Origin: Paracoccaceae bacterium
Lineage (GTDB): Bacteria; Pseudomonadota; Alphaproteobacteria; Rhodobacterales; Rhodobacteraceae
Assembly (NCBI GenBank): GCA_023134935.1
Contig: JAGLUD010000223.1
Span: 1 to 6,617 of the forward strand
Length of the DNA: 6,617 bases
Reading direction: 5' to 3'
Below, piece after piece: positions 1 through 6,617 of this stretch. Below the pieces are notes generated by a model. It searched no databases. It saw only the letters and a list, made by a program, of their open reading frames with translations, and had not been told where the DNA came from. The first letter of the stretch is position 1; each line of letters starts with the position of its first letter. The position numbers and the translations under genes were made by a program.

Positions 1-939
1 TCAACGGCTTTTGCACTGGCGGGGCTGTTTGGCGCTTGGCGCTCTGCCAAGTCGGCGCTGATAACTTCGGCGCTTTCAACCGATGCGATTATGGGATCCA
101 CGGCGCCGCTACAGCCGGAAATTCACACTCTGCGCGGGCATCGTGGCCAAATCGAAGCCGCCAGCACTATGCGATCCCTTCTTGAAAATTCCGAAATCCG
201 CGAGAGCCATCGTGATGGCGACAGCCGTGTGCAGGATCCGTATTGTATTCGCTGCCAGCCACAAGTCACCGGTGCGGCGATGGATATTCTTCGTCAGGCA
301 GCAATGACGCTGGAAATCGAGGCTAACGCCGCAACGGATAACCCATTGGTTCTGGTTGAGGCTGGGGTGATTGTTTCGGGCGGTAACTTCCACGCGGAAC
401 CAGTCGGTTTTGCCGCGGATATGATCGCGTTGGCGGTGTCGGAGATAGGCGCAATTGCACAGCGCCGGATTGCTTTGCTGGTTGATCCGACGCTGTCGTT
501 TGACCTGCCACCGTTTCTTACGCCCAAACCCGGATTGAACTCCGGCTATATGATTGCCGAAGTTACCACGGCCGCTTTGATGAGCGAGAATAAGCACCTC
601 GCCAATCCATGCGTTACGGATTCTACGCCGACATCGGCCAATCAGGAAGATCATGTCAGCATGGCCGCCCACGGTGCGCGCCGATTGCAGAGAATGGTTG
701 AAAACCTGAACCGGATTTTGGGTGTGGAACTTCTGTGTGCGGCACAAGGCGTAGAATTTCGCGCCCCACTTGCGACGAGTGCGCCGCTAAAGTCCGTAAT
801 AAAACGGTTGCGTCAGGATGTGGATACGCTGACAGACGACCGATATTTGGCACCCGAACTCGAGGTCGCACACACCCTTATCAGCACCGCCAAAATCGTC
901 ACCGCGGCGGGTGTGACTTTGCCAGAGGTTTGGACATGA
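1..939 (+). CDS. hutH: Histidine ammonia-lyase (histidase), C-terminal part, 5'-truncated by window edge
   Basis: Histidase removes ammonia from L-histidine to give trans-urocanate, the first step of the cytoplasmic Hut pathway. The frame is open from base 1, so the gene starts upstream; 312 residues are visible, against about 510 in the usual enzyme. The Ala-Ser-Gly segment that forms the MIO cofactor lies in the missing N-terminal part. In fragment numbering I see the conserved lyase blocks [11 protein letters not shown] (78-88), NAATDNPL (109-116), GGNFHAEPV (127-135), LPPFLT (169-174), [12 protein letters not shown] (178-189), SENK (195-198) and [12 protein letters not shown] (211-222). 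The C-terminus ends normally at LPEVWT. The ATG at 91 is internal and is not the start, because the upstream residues ([13 protein letters not shown]) are also typical histidase. The stop overlaps the hutG start by 4 bp. The reading frame shows no break. Family assignment is very secure; the lyase could only be confused with phenylalanine ammonia-lyase relatives, which the hut neighbours rule out. Confidence 0.96.
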   Translation, partial: STAFALAGLFGAWRSAKSALITSALSTDAIMGSTAPLQPEIHTLRGHRGQIEAASTMRSLLENSEIRESHRDGDSRVQDPYCIRCQPQVTGAAMDILRQAAMTLEIEANAATDNPLVLVEAGVIVSGGNFHAEPVGFAADMIALAVSEIGAIAQRRIALLVDPTLSFDLPPFLTPKPGLNSGYMIAEVTTAALMSENKHLANPCVTDSTPTSANQEDHVSMAAHGARRLQRMVENLNRILGVELLCAAQGVEFRAPLATSAPLKSVIKRLRQDVDTLTDDRYLAPELEVAHTLISTAKIVTAAGVTLPEVWT

Positions 940-1739
940 ATGTGTTCGAAGTAACCGAAGGCGACGGCCCAATCATACTAGGGCAACCGCACGGCGGAAC
1001 GCATGTTCCTGCAGGCATATTGGCACGATTGAACGCACGGGGAAGGGCGCTAAGTGACACCGATTGGCATATCCACCGTCTGTACGATGGCCTTCTAGAT
1101 GGCATCACAACCGTCCGATCCAACATCCACCGCTATGTTATCGACGCCAATCGCGACCCGTCGGGCATTTCGCTATATCCCGGGCAAAATACCACGTCGT
1201 TATGCCCGACAACGGATTTCGATGGTGAGGATATCTGGGAAGCAGGGCAAGCCCCCGCCGAAGACGAAATTTTGGCACGGCGCGCCTCGTATCATACCCC
1301 GTATCACGAGGCTTTGGCTCAACAGATCGAACGCGTGCAAGCAAAGCACGGCGTGGCGATTTTGTACGATTGCCATTCGATCCGCTCAATTATCCCGCAC
1401 CTGTTTGAAGGCGAATTACCGGTGTTTAACATCGGTACGGATAACGGCCAGACGTGTCACAACGCGATAGAATCGGCAGCGCATGAAACTTGTTTGGCCG
1501 CGCCTGAATATGACACCGTTCTGAACGGGCGTTTTAGGGGCGGTTGGACAACGCGCCATTACGCCCACCCGGCCAAGGGTGCCCACGTGATCCAGATGGA
1601 GTTGCCCCAACGTGCATATATGGACGAGGCTAGCCCCTGGAACTACCGCATAGATCGCGCCGAAACCTTGCGGCCAATACTTGACCGTATCCTCGAAAAA
1701 CTAGACCAAATCGCCCGCTCAGGCGCGCTCGACCTTTGA
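936..1739 (+). CDS. hutG: N-formylglutamate deformylase (N-formylglutamate amidohydrolase)
   Basis: HutG hydrolyses N-formyl-L-glutamate to glutamate and formate, the last step of the Hut branch that uses formiminoglutamate deiminase (HutF). The protein has 267 residues, the usual length. Conserved FGase-family blocks are visible: [11 protein letters not shown] (15-25), DANRDPSG (70-77), [18 protein letters not shown] (80-97), [10 protein letters not shown] (142-151), [15 protein letters not shown] (198-212) and [10 protein letters not shown] (220-229). The histidines and acidic residues in the first, fourth and last blocks are probable metal-site and catalytic residues, by analogy with zinc amidohydrolases. 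I chose the ATG at 936: it overlaps the hutH stop as ATGA, has AGAGG at 924-928 upstream, and is followed at once by family-like sequence. The open frame extends back to 735, but that stretch lies inside hutH and does not look like protein. The overlap suggests translational coupling. The product is cytoplasmic, with no signal peptide. Confidence 0.95.
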   Translation: MNVFEVTEGDGPIILGQPHGGTHVPAGILARLNARGRALSDTDWHIHRLYDGLLDGITTVRSNIHRYVIDANRDPSGISLYPGQNTTSLCPTTDFDGEDIWEAGQAPAEDEILARRASYHTPYHEALAQQIERVQAKHGVAILYDCHSIRSIIPHLFEGELPVFNIGTDNGQTCHNAIESAAHETCLAAPEYDTVLNGRFRGGWTTRHYAHPAKGAHVIQMELPQRAYMDEASPWNYRIDRAETLRPILDRILEKLDQIARSGALDL

Positions 1740-1744
1740 AGGAG
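1739..1744 (+). promoter_or_regulatory. Shine-Dalgarno of hutU
   Basis: AAGGAG lies 6 nt before the ATG at 1751 and begins on the last base of the hutG stop codon. It decides the hutU start: the in-frame TTG at 1736 would place the Shine-Dalgarno inside the coding region and add five residues (MKEIN) that are not family-like. The arrangement suggests that ribosomes finishing hutG help initiate hutU. Confidence 0.8.
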
Positions 1745-1750
1745 ATCAAC

Positions 1751-3421
1751 ATGATTGACCGCAAAAACACCCGTGACATCTATCCGCCAACAGGCACCAA
1801 GTTGAACGCAAAAAGCTGGTTGACCGAGGCCCCCTTGCGCATGTTGATGAACAACCTCCATCCGGATGTTGCCGAAAACCCGCACGAGTTGGTGGTTTAC
1901 GGCGGCATCGGTCGTGCGGCGCGTAGCTGGAAGGACTTCGATGCGATTGTAGCGACGCTGAAAGACCTCGAGGCGGATGAGACTTTGGTTGTGCAATCTG
2001 GCCGCCCGGTAGCTGTTGTCAAAACGCATGAAGATGCGCCGCGGGTATTAATCGCGAACTCGAACCTTGTACCGCGTTGGGCCACCTGGGACCATTTCAA
2101 CGAGCTCGATAAGAAGGGCTTGATGATGTATGGCCAGATGACTGCTGGCTCGTGGATTTACATAGGCTCCCAAGGCATCGTTCAGGGAACATACGAGACT
2201 TTTGTCGAGGCGGGTCGCCAGCACTATGACGGAAGCCTGAAGGGGAAATGGATTCTTACTGGTGGCCTCGGCGGTATGGGCGGGGCGCAGCCGCTTGCGG
2301 CCGTCATGGCGGGGGCTTGTTGTCTGGCCGTTGAATGTAATTCAGATAGCATCGATTTCCGGCTGCGCACGAAATACGTCGATGAACGTGCCGAAACGCT
2401 GGATGAAGCGCTAGAGATGATCGAGCGCTGGACTGCTGCTGGCGAAGCAAAATCCGTTGGGCTTCTGGGCAATGCGGCGGATATCTTTCCCGAACTGGTA
2501 AAGCGCGGCATTCGCCCGGATTTGGTGACCGACCAGACCTCGGCCCATGACCCTGTGAACGGATATTTGCCACAAGGCTGGACTATGGCTGAATGGATCG
2601 AAAAGCGCGAAACCGATCCTAAGGCTGTTGAAAAAGCTGCCCGCGCCTCGATGAAGGTGCAAGTTGCGGCCATGTGTGAATTTCACGATATGGGCATCCC
2701 TACAGTTGATTATGGCAACAACATTCGCCAGATGGCGCTGGAGGAAGGGTTGGAAAACGCCTTTGATTTCCCCGGCTTTGTTCCCGCCTATATCCGCCCG
2801 CTGTTTTGCCGTGGTGTAGGCCCGTTCCGCTGGGTTGCGTTGTCAGGTGATCCTGAAGACATCTACAAAACCGATCAAAAAGTGAAGGAGCTGATGCCTG
2901 ACGACAAGCACCTGCACAACTGGCTGGATATGGCGCGCGAACGTATCAGCTTCCAAGGGTTGCCCGCACGGATTTGCTGGGTAGGCTTAGGCGACCGTCA
3001 TCGTCTGGGACTGGCCTTCAACGAGATGGTCAAGAACGGCGAACTGAAAGCACCTGTTGTGATTGGTCGCGATCACCTCGACTCTGGCTCGGTTGCCTCG
3101 CCGAACCGTGAAACCGAAGCCATGATGGATGGCTCTGATGCTGTTTCGGATTGGCCGCTGCTTAACGCGCTGGTTAACACAGCGTCGGGCGCAACGTGGG
3201 TGTCGTTACATCATGGCGGTGGTGTGGGCATGGGCTTTAGCCAGCACTCGGGTGTTGTGATCTGTGCAGATGGAACTGACGCCGCAGCCAAACGATTGGA
3301 GAGGGTGCTATGGAACGATCCTGCCTCGGGCGTGTGGCGTCATGCGGATGCGGGTTACGAAGATGCCGTTACCTGCGCCCGTGAAAAAGGTCTGCGATTG
3401 CCGACGATCCTTGGGAACTGA
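1751..3421 (+). CDS. hutU: Urocanate hydratase (urocanase)
   Basis: Urocanase adds water to urocanate using tightly bound NAD+ as an electrophile, giving 4-imidazolone-5-propionate. The protein has 556 residues, matching the family length of about 555-560. The N-terminus has [10 protein letters not shown] followed by [21 protein letters not shown]. The glycine-rich stretch [11 protein letters not shown] (171-181) is part of the NAD+-binding domain. The family signature [10 protein letters not shown] is at 401-410, with Cys409 matching the essential Cys410 of the Pseudomonas putida enzyme. The late block [19 protein letters not shown] is also typical. The frame is intact from ATG to TGA, and the C-terminus (LRLPTILGN) ends where the family ends. 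It is the last hut gene here. The sequence straight after the stop already looks like transposon debris, so the stop lies at or very near an old IS insertion point. No regulator or operator is visible, because the operon promoter lies outside the window. Confidence 0.97.
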   Translation: MIDRKNTRDIYPPTGTKLNAKSWLTEAPLRMLMNNLHPDVAENPHELVVYGGIGRAARSWKDFDAIVATLKDLEADETLVVQSGRPVAVVKTHEDAPRVLIANSNLVPRWATWDHFNELDKKGLMMYGQMTAGSWIYIGSQGIVQGTYETFVEAGRQHYDGSLKGKWILTGGLGGMGGAQPLAAVMAGACCLAVECNSDSIDFRLRTKYVDERAETLDEALEMIERWTAAGEAKSVGLLGNAADIFPELVKRGIRPDLVTDQTSAHDPVNGYLPQGWTMAEWIEKRETDPKAVEKAARASMKVQVAAMCEFHDMGIPTVDYGNNIRQMALEEGLENAFDFPGFVPAYIRPLFCRGVGPFRWVALSGDPEDIYKTDQKVKELMPDDKHLHNWLDMARERISFQGLPARICWVGLGDRHRLGLAFNEMVKNGELKAPVVIGRDHLDSGSVASPNRETEAMMDGSDAVSDWPLLNALVNTASGATWVSLHHGGGVGMGFSQHSGVVICADGTDAAAKRLERVLWNDPASGVWRHADAGYEDAVTCAREKGLRLPTILGN

Positions 3422-3440
3422 ACTGTCCGCCGTCAGAATA

Positions 3441-3463
3441 TCTGGAACAGATCACGTTCTAGA
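3441..3463. repeat. Inverted repeat downstream of hutU
   Basis: The arms TCTGGAAC (3441-3448) and GTTCTAGA (3456-3463) can pair over 8 bp with one G-U, around a 7-nt loop. No T-run follows, so this is not a standard intrinsic terminator, although it could stabilise the hutU mRNA end. It lies between the hutU stop and the transposase remnant, so it may instead be subterminal sequence of that old IS. Confidence 0.4.
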
Positions 3464-3497
3464 ATAAGAGCGGATCTGCCTCATCGGTTTGGTTGTA

Positions 3498-3739
3498 TTA
3501 AGCGGCGACTTTGCGGTGTTGCAAGCGTCGCGTTTGCGTTGTCTTTTGCTTAATCCTGTTTCGTTGGTTTAGAATGGCTTGGCCGCGCCCAAAATATACA
3601 TCGGCGGGTGTCAGGTTCTGAAGGCTCTTGTGATATCGTCGGTGATTGCAGTGCCCAACGAATGCCTTGATCTGGTTTTGCAGGTCTGCCGGATAGTCCG
3701 CGACGGGTTTCCTTGTTGGCAGGGGGGTGCTTGCGTTTA
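3498..3739 (-). pseudogene. C-terminal remnant of an IS3-type (integrase-core) transposase, truncated by the neighbouring IS
   Basis: Read on the minus strand, the frame ending at the TAA (3500-3498) encodes about 65 residues typical of the C-terminal tail of an IS3-family OrfB: YPADLQNQIKAFV, then NHRRYHKSLQNLTPADVYFGR, then a basic tail ending LQHRKVAA. The pattern of NHRRYH..L, ..LTPADVY and a basic end is seen in many integrase-core transposases. The catalytic Asp and Glu residues would lie upstream and are absent. Family-like sequence starts near 3695; the stretch 3696-3739 stays open in the same frame but is not clearly homologous. At 3740 the frame runs into the left inverted repeat of the complete IS. 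The missing N-terminal part is not found beyond the other end of that IS (after 5054), so it has been lost. It is certainly non-functional as a transposase. Confidence 0.8.
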
Positions 3740-3763
3740 TGAGGTGCCCCTAGATTTGTAGAC
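3740..3763. repeat. Left terminal inverted repeat (IRL) of the IS3-family element
   Basis: It begins TGAGGTGCCCCTAG. Compared with the reverse complement of 5031-5054, 21 of 24 positions are identical: the first 14 without a break, mismatches at 15, 18 and 19, then TAGAC shared at the inner end. Confidence 0.92.
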
Positions 3764-3787
3764 GCTTTGCTTGGTAACTTTGGAACC

Positions 3788-3793
3788 AAGGAG
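3788..3793 (+). promoter_or_regulatory. Shine-Dalgarno of IS orfA
   Basis: AAGGAG lies 8 nt before the ATG at 3802 and supports that start codon. Confidence 0.75.
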
Positions 3794-3801
3794 AGACGGA
3801 T

Positions 3802-4083
3802 ATGAGCGAGAGAATTCGGTTTACGGATGAGTTCAAACAGGACGCTGTGGCACAGGTCGTTGAGCGCGGTTATGCGGTCAGCGAAGTAGCCGGACGGTTG
3901 GGGATCAGCACCAAGTCGCTGTACACTTGGAAGGCGCAGTTTTTGAAGTCGCCACGTTTGAGGGTCGAAGGTTCCGAACAGGCTGCTGAAATCAAGCGGC
4001 TGAAGCGGGAACTGGCGAGGGTCACCGAGGAACGCAATATCCTAAAAAAGGCGACCGCGTACTTCGCGCGAGAGTCTCAGTGA
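3802..4083 (+). CDS. IS3-family OrfA, DNA-binding transposase subunit
   Basis: This 93-residue protein is the N-terminal module of the IS3 transposase. RFTDEFKQDAV (6-16) opens a helix-turn-helix of the Tnp_1/IS3 type, which continues through VSEVAGRLGIS.KSLYTWK (26-44) and would bind the terminal inverted repeats. Residues 60-90 form a heptad-like coiled coil (I64, L67, L71, then ILKKA), the usual leucine zipper for multimerisation. It ends in TGA, overlapping the GTG of orfB by 4 bp. In the family, OrfA made alone acts as a regulator, while the OrfAB fusion made by frameshifting is the active transposase. The length is normal and the frame is intact. Confidence 0.93.
   Translation: MSERIRFTDEFKQDAVAQVVERGYAVSEVAGRLGISTKSLYTWKAQFLKSPRLRVEGSEQAAEIKRLKRELARVTEERNILKKATAYFARESQ
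4044..4050 (+). promoter_or_regulatory. Programmed -1 frameshift site (A AAA AAG) joining orfA to orfB
   Basis: The heptamer AAAAAAG sits in orfA as CTA AAA AAG, exactly the phase needed for tandem slippage by -1. After the slip the reading continues GGC GAC CGC and so on with no stop into the orfB frame, passing through the GTG at 4080. This is the standard way IS3-family elements make OrfAB. Phase and continuity are seen directly; actual use is inferred from the family. Confidence 0.85.
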
Positions 4084-4230
4084 GGTACGCGTTTATAGAG
4101 GCTCATCGGCCCGAGTTTTCAGTCCGTTCAATGTGTCGGATGCTGATGGTTCATTTCAGCGGGTTTTATGCATGGCTAAAAGAGCCGTTAAGCCTGCGTG
4201 CGCATGAAGACTTGCGACAGACCGAGATGA

Positions 4231-4638
<408 letters not shown>

Positions 4639-5030
4639 CCATGCAATCACGCATGACAACAGACCTCGCCTTGCAGGCATTGTTGAGTGCTGTTTGGCGG
4701 CGTAAACCCAAGACCAAGGTGATGATCCACTCAGATCAAGGGTCACAGTTTACCAGCAAAGAGTGGCAATCGTTCCTCAGCAAACACAATTTGATTGCTA
4801 GTATGAGCAGGCGTGGGAACTGTCATGACAACGCTGTCGCGGAGAGCTTCTTCCATCTGTTGAAACGGGAGCGGATTAGGCGGCGGACGTATATCACACG
4901 CAATGCAGCAAGGCAGGATGTGTTTGACTATATCGAGATGTTTTACAACCCGAACCGCAAGCACACGAACAACGGCATGCTGTCGCCAGTTGAATATGAA
5001 GAAAGACAGTGTAAATTGAACAAAGCAGGT

Positions 5031-5054
5031 GTCTAGGAAACTAGGGGCACCTCA
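5031..5054. repeat. Right terminal inverted repeat (IRR) of the IS3-family element
   Basis: It ends in CTAGGGGCACCTCA, the complement of the left end, with 21/24 identity overall. The orfB stop (5034-5036) lies inside it. Its AGGGG (5043-5047) also sits at Shine-Dalgarno distance from the HNH ATG at 5054. Confidence 0.92.
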
Positions 5055-5326
5055 TGGACGACACCGAGGAGCAGACTACTGGATGTCTCACCACCCCGAC
5101 CCAAGGCCCCCGAAAGACGCGGTTTCGTGGGCGGCAGGTAGCCGTGTATAGGTTCGTTTACTGTGTGCTGAACCGGGAGGTCATTGGTGGGGATATGGTG
5201 GTCCGGCATCGGTGCAATAACCGCAGGTGCATTAACCCCGCGCACCTGACGATCGGGACGCGTGCGGATAACAAGCGGGATGACTGGGACTTCGCGGTGA
5301 ACGGTGTCGACTATGGTTTGCTGTAG
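5054..5326 (+). CDS. Small HNH endonuclease-like protein, possibly 5'-altered by the IS
   Basis: The product has 90 residues. The C-terminal half is a phage/homing-type HNH nuclease motif: RHRCNNRRCINPAHL (51-65) followed by IGTRADNKRDD (67-77). His52, the Cys pair C54/C59, Asn61, His64 and Asn73 match the usual pattern of metal-binding and catalytic positions in this HNH class. Upstream, FRGRQVAVYRFVYCVLN (24-40) resembles the strand-helix part before the motif. Such proteins nick or cut DNA; stand-alone copies are common in prophages and islands. The ATG spans the IS right end (its A is the last IS base), with AGGGG 6 nt upstream inside the inverted repeat, and a TAG closes the frame at 5042-5044. 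The native start may therefore have been lost or replaced. The C-terminus and HNH core look intact, and whether the product is active is unknown. It is followed by a small hairpin and then the tRNA-Gln. Confidence 0.72.
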   Translation: MDDTEEQTTGCLTTPTQGPRKTRFRGRQVAVYRFVYCVLNREVIGGDMVVRHRCNNRRCINPAHLTIGTRADNKRDDWDFAVNGVDYGLL

Positions 5327-5478
5327 CTAGCTGGTCGCGGCCCACTATGGCTAGTGGCCTTGCCCCAGTCGGTCGGGAAACCACACACCCGAAACACCCG
5401 TCATAACAGGGGCACTTATCGGGGCACTTTACCCACCACCAGGATCAACTGCACCTTGGTCCACTGAGGAAAAGAAGC
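5327..5478. other. Intergenic region between HNH ORF and tRNA-Gln, with a small hairpin and a short direct repeat
   Basis: No gene is seen here. Just after the HNH stop, CCACTA (5342-5347) and TAGTGG (5352-5357) form a 6-bp stem with a 4-nt loop and no T-run, so at best it is a weak terminator. Further on, GGGGCACTT occurs twice, at 5409-5417 and 5421-5429 (12-nt period). The region lies on the 3' side of a tRNA gene, a common place for integrated islands, but I find no integrase and no second copy of the tRNA 3' end. Confidence 0.4.
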
Positions 5479-5553
5479 TGGCTGGGACGGTAGGATTCGA
5501 ACCTACGATCTGCGCTACCAAAAAGCGTTGCCCTACCACTAGGCCACGTCCCA
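5479..5553 (-). tRNA. tRNA-Gln (anticodon TTG)
   Basis: The minus strand folds as a complete cloverleaf: acceptor TGGGACG/CGTCCCA, D arm GCC/GGC with loop TAGTGGTAG, anticodon loop TTTTGGT with TTG at 34-36, T arm GTAGG/CCTAC with loop TTCGAAT, discriminator G and genomically encoded CCA (5481-5479). The body is 72 nt (5482-5553), plus CCA. The outermost anticodon-stem pair is an A-C mismatch (27-43); the other pairs are sound. It reads CAA codons, and CAG by wobble. Confidence 0.95.
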
Positions 5554-5557
5554 ACTG

Positions 5558-5586
5558 GAGCGATTCAGTATAAAACTGAATTGCTC
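5558..5586. repeat. 12-bp hairpin between tRNA-Gln and the mscS-like gene
   Basis: The arms GAGCGATTCAGT (5558-5569) and ACTGAATTGCTC (5575-5586) pair fully with one G-U, around a 5-nt loop. It lies 71 nt past the stop of the minus-strand channel gene and 4 nt before the tRNA, where a terminator for the channel mRNA would be expected, but there is no T-run after it on either strand. On the minus strand it contains TATACT (5572-5567), 13 nt before the tRNA, a possible -10 box; no convincing -35 was found. Confidence 0.45.
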
Positions 5587-5657
5587 TGGACGGGTAGATA
5601 CGATGCGCGCAATGACTCTTCAAGCCCCGAAATAGGAAAAATTTCGTGTGGACGCGG

Positions 5658-6617
5658 TTATTCTTCTGGCGCGCTTTTGCTTAGCAGATCGCCATCGCCT
5701 GTCTCTTTGCGCTCGTTATTGATGATCTGTTCCAGAGCTTCCTGATCGGTGGCACCGACATTGCCGACAACAACGGCCCGTTTTGCGAGCTTCTTTGTTT
5801 TTCCTGTTGTGATTCTGGTGGCGGGGGTTTTGGCCTCGGAATCCATAATCACGCGGTAGGTTGGTTCGGGCAGGGATATTCCGGCCTGTTCCAGCGCGTG
5901 TTTGGTGATGTTTATCGCTTCGCCCTTGGCCAGTGATCCGCTTGAGTTGCGCTGATTGAACCATGCGGTCACCTTCAGGGTGATGCTTGAGGCCGCAAGG
6001 CTGTCGACCCAGACATTAGGTGACGGGGCAGTCAAAACAAAGGGCATCTGGCCAAGCGCCTCAAGCACGATTTCGCGCGCTTTGGTCATGTCGGCGTCCG
6101 GTGCGATCCCCAATTCATAGGTAAAGCGCCGCTCATCGTTGCGCGAATAGTTGATGATGCGGCTTTTGAACACGGTCGCATTGGGGATGCGGATGTGGTT
6201 GCCATCCAGCGACAAAAGGATCGTCGCGCGCGAGGTCAGGCGGATCACCTTGCCCGTGTCGCCATTGATTTCGATCAGATCATTGGGGCGAAACGGCTGG
6301 CGCATCGACAACAGGATCGAGGCGATAAAATTTTCGACCGTATCGCGCACGGCAAACCCGATGGCCAGACCAATGATCCCGGCGGCCCCCAGAATGGTTG
6401 ATAACAGCGCCGTTGCCCCGATAATGTCCAGCGAAACGACGACTGCGGCGATGATTGCAGCCACGCGGATCACTTGCCGGTAGATGTCGGCAATAAAGGC
6501 GTTCGGGGCGATCTGGTTCCACGGTTGTTTGCGTCGGGCGATGAAAAAGCCGACAAATACAATCAGTGCAAAAACCACAAGCGCCACCATCGCAAGCGGC
6601 AGGAAAGCGACGGTTTG
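5658..6617 (-). CDS. MscS-family small-conductance mechanosensitive channel, C-terminal part, 5'-truncated by window edge
   Basis: The frame is open to the right edge, so the start lies outside; 319 residues are visible. In fragment numbering, hydrophobic segments lie at about 4-27, 47-72 and 75-100. The last has the glycine/alanine-rich pattern of the pore-lining helix (GAAGIIGLAIGFAVRDTVENF, 78-98). The MscS beta domain follows: QPFRPNDLIEINGDTGKV (107-124), then IRIPNATVFKSRIINYSR (142-159), and the alpha/beta C-terminal domain to about 256 (PEPTYRVI). Residues 260-319 are a basic then acidic hydrophilic tail with no recognised domain. The inner-membrane channel would release solutes on hypo-osmotic shock. 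The ATG at 6590 is inside a membrane segment and is not the likely start. The gene converges on the IS region and has the same orientation as the tRNA-Gln downstream of it. Family membership is secure; which MscS subtype is unclear. Confidence 0.93.
   Translation of the reverse strand, partial: QTVAFLPLAMVALVVFALIVFVGFFIARRKQPWNQIAPNAFIADIYRQVIRVAAIIAAVVVSLDIIGATALLSTILGAAGIIGLAIGFAVRDTVENFIASILLSMRQPFRPNDLIEINGDTGKVIRLTSRATILLSLDGNHIRIPNATVFKSRIINYSRNDERRFTYELGIAPDADMTKAREIVLEALGQMPFVLTAPSPNVWVDSLAASSITLKVTAWFNQRNSSGSLAKGEAINITKHALEQAGISLPEPTYRVIMDSEAKTPATRITTGKTKKLAKRAVVVGNVGATDQEALEQIINNERKETGDGDLLSKSAPEE

Noticed and set aside
109..747. A 212-aa open frame on the minus strand inside hutH
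   Set aside because: It lies entirely antisense to the well-conserved histidase frame and shows no recognisable protein pattern; it is a coding shadow.
735..935. Upstream extension of the hutG frame
   Set aside because: It lies inside hutH in another frame, is rich in Arg and Thr without family similarity, and the ATG at 936 with its own Shine-Dalgarno gives a normal-length HutG.
3685..3708. A third CTGCCGG followed by GACGGG, resembling the 3' part of the orfB inserts
   Set aside because: It lacks the CCCCTCTC motif and any hairpin before it, and the bases are explained by the transposase remnant on the other strand.
3550..3789. A 79-aa minus-strand ORF overlapping the transposase remnant and the IS left end
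   Set aside because: It is in a different frame from the recognisable transposase tail and crosses the IS boundary; chance ORF.
5429..5623. A 64-aa minus-strand ORF across the tRNA
   Set aside because: It runs through the tRNA gene and its flanks and has no coding features.
5628..5646. Short stem CGAAAT/ATTTCG after the mscS-like gene as a terminator
   Set aside because: Only a 6-bp A/T-rich stem with a 7-nt loop and no T-run after it on the coding strand; too weak to call.

Overview
The window looks like a chromosomal segment of an alphaproteobacterium, most likely Rhodobacterales (Roseobacter group). That placement is an inference from the protein style, the hutH-hutG-hutU order, the moderate GC content and the tRNA-Gln sequence; no database search was possible. 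The layout is: the distal end of a histidine-utilisation operon (1-3421, + strand), an insertion-sequence zone (3422-5054), a small phage-type HNH gene and a tRNA-Gln (5054-5553), and the 3' part of an MscS-type channel gene on the minus strand (5658-6617).

Hut operon. hutH (partial, its 5' end lies outside the window), hutG and hutU are tightly packed. hutH and hutG overlap by 4 bp. The hutG stop overlaps the Shine-Dalgarno of hutU, whose ATG is 11 nt further on. Together they degrade histidine: HutH gives urocanate, HutU gives imidazolonepropionate, and HutG hydrolyses N-formylglutamate to glutamate and formate at the end of the formiminoglutamate-deiminase branch. The presence of HutG implies that HutI and HutF are encoded outside the window.

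IS zone. Just after hutU comes the C-terminal remnant of one IS3-type transposase on the minus strand (3498-3739). It is cut off by a second, complete-looking IS3-family element of 1315 bp (3740-5054) with 24-bp imperfect terminal inverted repeats (21/24 identical). That element has orfA, an A6G slippery heptamer in the correct phase for -1 frameshifting, and orfB. Its orfB is not continuous: two short hairpin-bearing inserts of about 40-45 nt interrupt it, and each shifts the frame. The two inserts share a 5' CCCCTCTC, then a different hairpin, then CTGCCGG, and end near GGAT. All three DDE residues survive but lie in two reading frames. This pair of inserts is the most unusual thing in the window; they may be copies of a tiny mobile palindromic element.

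Right side. The IS right end touches a 90-aa HNH ORF whose ATG spans the IS/chromosome junction. A tRNA-Gln(TTG) follows on the minus strand, with encoded CCA. The minus-strand mscS-like gene runs off the right edge of the window.
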